Source: Bacteroidota bacterium
Lineage (GTDB): Bacteria; Bacteroidota; Bacteroidia; Chitinophagales; LD1
DNA: 64,000 bases
Direction of reading: 5' to 3'
NCBI GenBank assembly: GCA_026391075.1
Contig: JAPLES010000019.1
Location: 1 to 64,000 of the forward strand
Shown here: positions 63,577 to 64,000 of the stretch, one piece after another
Position numbering within the stretch: position 1 is the first letter of the stretch
How the letters are laid out: each line of letters begins with the position of its first letter
Made by a program: the position numbers and the translations under genes
The notes under the pieces: model-generated
Databases searched by the model: none
The model's input: the letters and a program-made list of their open reading frames with translations, nothing else
Told to the model about the DNA's origin: nothing

Positions 63577-64000
63577 TCAACTTTTTGCCACAATCAAATA
63601 ATGGTCGAAGAAAAATTCGTGTTTCAACCGAATTGATTTCAGAATTTTAATTCCCCGCCTTTCAAGAAATGATTGGTATTCCGCCAAATCGTATTGATGC
63701 GGATGAAGAATGTCTCCGGGAATCAAACGAAATAATTTTTTGAAGAAAGAATGATTGTGCGCATCTATGGTAAGCACTAAATTTCTTCGCTCGCCAACGC
63801 AGTTAACCAAAACATCCATCGCCTTTTCAAAATCGCGCACATGATTAATGGCATTCATACAAAAAACAAAATCAAATTTTTCTTTCGGTTCAAATTCCTC
63901 AATAGTTGATTTCACAAACTTCACGTTCTTAAAATTCTCTCTTCTAAAAAAAGGAATTTGCTTTTCGTATTCCTCTATTAAAGGGTCAACAGCAGTTACA
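63577..64000 (-). CDS. SAM-dependent methyltransferase, cut by the window edge
   Basis: The C-terminal 141 residues or so of a class I methyltransferase. The frame stays open to base 64000 (AVDPLIEEYEKQ), so the true start lies beyond the window; the apparent GTG at 63924 is internal. The AVDPL segment is the acidic end of motif I/II and KFDFVFCMNAINHV is the post-II motif. Motif I itself is outside the window. The substrate is unknown. It is convergent with uvrC, with 4 bases between stops. Confidence 0.85.
   Translation of the reverse strand, partial: VTAVDPLIEEYEKQIPFFRRENFKNVKFVKSTIEEFEPKEKFDFVFCMNAINHVRDFEKAMDVLVNCVGERRNLVLTIDAHNHSFFKKLFRLIPGDILHPHQYDLAEYQSFLERRGIKILKSIRLKHEFFFDHYLIVAKS

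Overview
The window looks like chromosomal DNA of a Bacteroidota bacterium, probably a gliding or surface-adhesive member of the Sphingobacteriales/Chitinophagales type. The evidence is several proteins with type IX secretion sorting domains (C-terminal 'gliding motility-associated' type B and short type A tails), giant SprB-like repeat adhesins, few Shine-Dalgarno sites, TAnnTTTG-type -7 promoter elements, and AT-rich coding sequence. No rRNA, tRNA, CRISPR array or prophage was seen.

Layout. 1-1.3 kb: end of a membrane glycosyltransferase and a GtrB-like polyprenyl-phosphate glycosyltransferase. 1.3-6.2 kb: a 1644-residue type IX-secreted adhesin. 6.3-13.8 kb: recN, then an SGNH/SGNH/MBOAT O-acylation operon, then an ALDH7-type dehydrogenase. 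13.9-20.1 kb: a type IX-secreted protein, a MntA/HepT toxin-antitoxin pair with a nonsense-broken HepT, and an M1 metallopeptidase. 20.1-24.4 kb: five exported proteins, four of them lipoproteins, one with a cytochrome-like motif and one from the alkaline-phosphatase superfamily. 24.5-26.3 kb: a frameshifted sterol-desaturase-family gene and a TPR protein. 26.4-38.5 kb: one ancestral ~4000-residue SprB-like adhesin gene, now split in two frames inside its repeats. 38.9-42.6 kb: nitrilase / N-acetyl-sugar amidotransferase / carbamoyltransferase operon. 42.6-45.9 kb: lgt, a DUF433/DUF5615 pair and mtaB. 45.9-48.9 kb: a type IX-secreted protein and an FGE-fold protein. 49-57 kb: a conserved unknown, then a glycan/lipid-linked sugar island (Gfo/Idh oxidoreductase, lipoprotein, sugar-phosphate transferase, ACP, KAS III, GT2, GNAT). 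57-60.8 kb: a REP/RAYT module, GH1 glucosidase, holB, thiol peroxidase. 60.8-64 kb: a predicted glycosyltransferase, uvrC and an edge-truncated methyltransferase.

The most unusual layer is made of small dispersed palindromic or periodic repeats that have entered genes. A 33-bp REP family, with its RAYT transposase, supplies stop codons to neighbouring genes through its GTAG foot. A 7-bp-periodic AGACnnn array encodes what looks like the signal peptide of one SGNH protein and an internal peptide of the M1 peptidase. Two further repeat types encode an insert in MtaB and the C-terminus of the oxidoreductase. Other points worth attention are the triplet higher-order repeats in both large adhesins, the broken HepT beside an intact MntA, and the nitrilase that takes the place usually held by HisH in sugar-amidotransferase loci.
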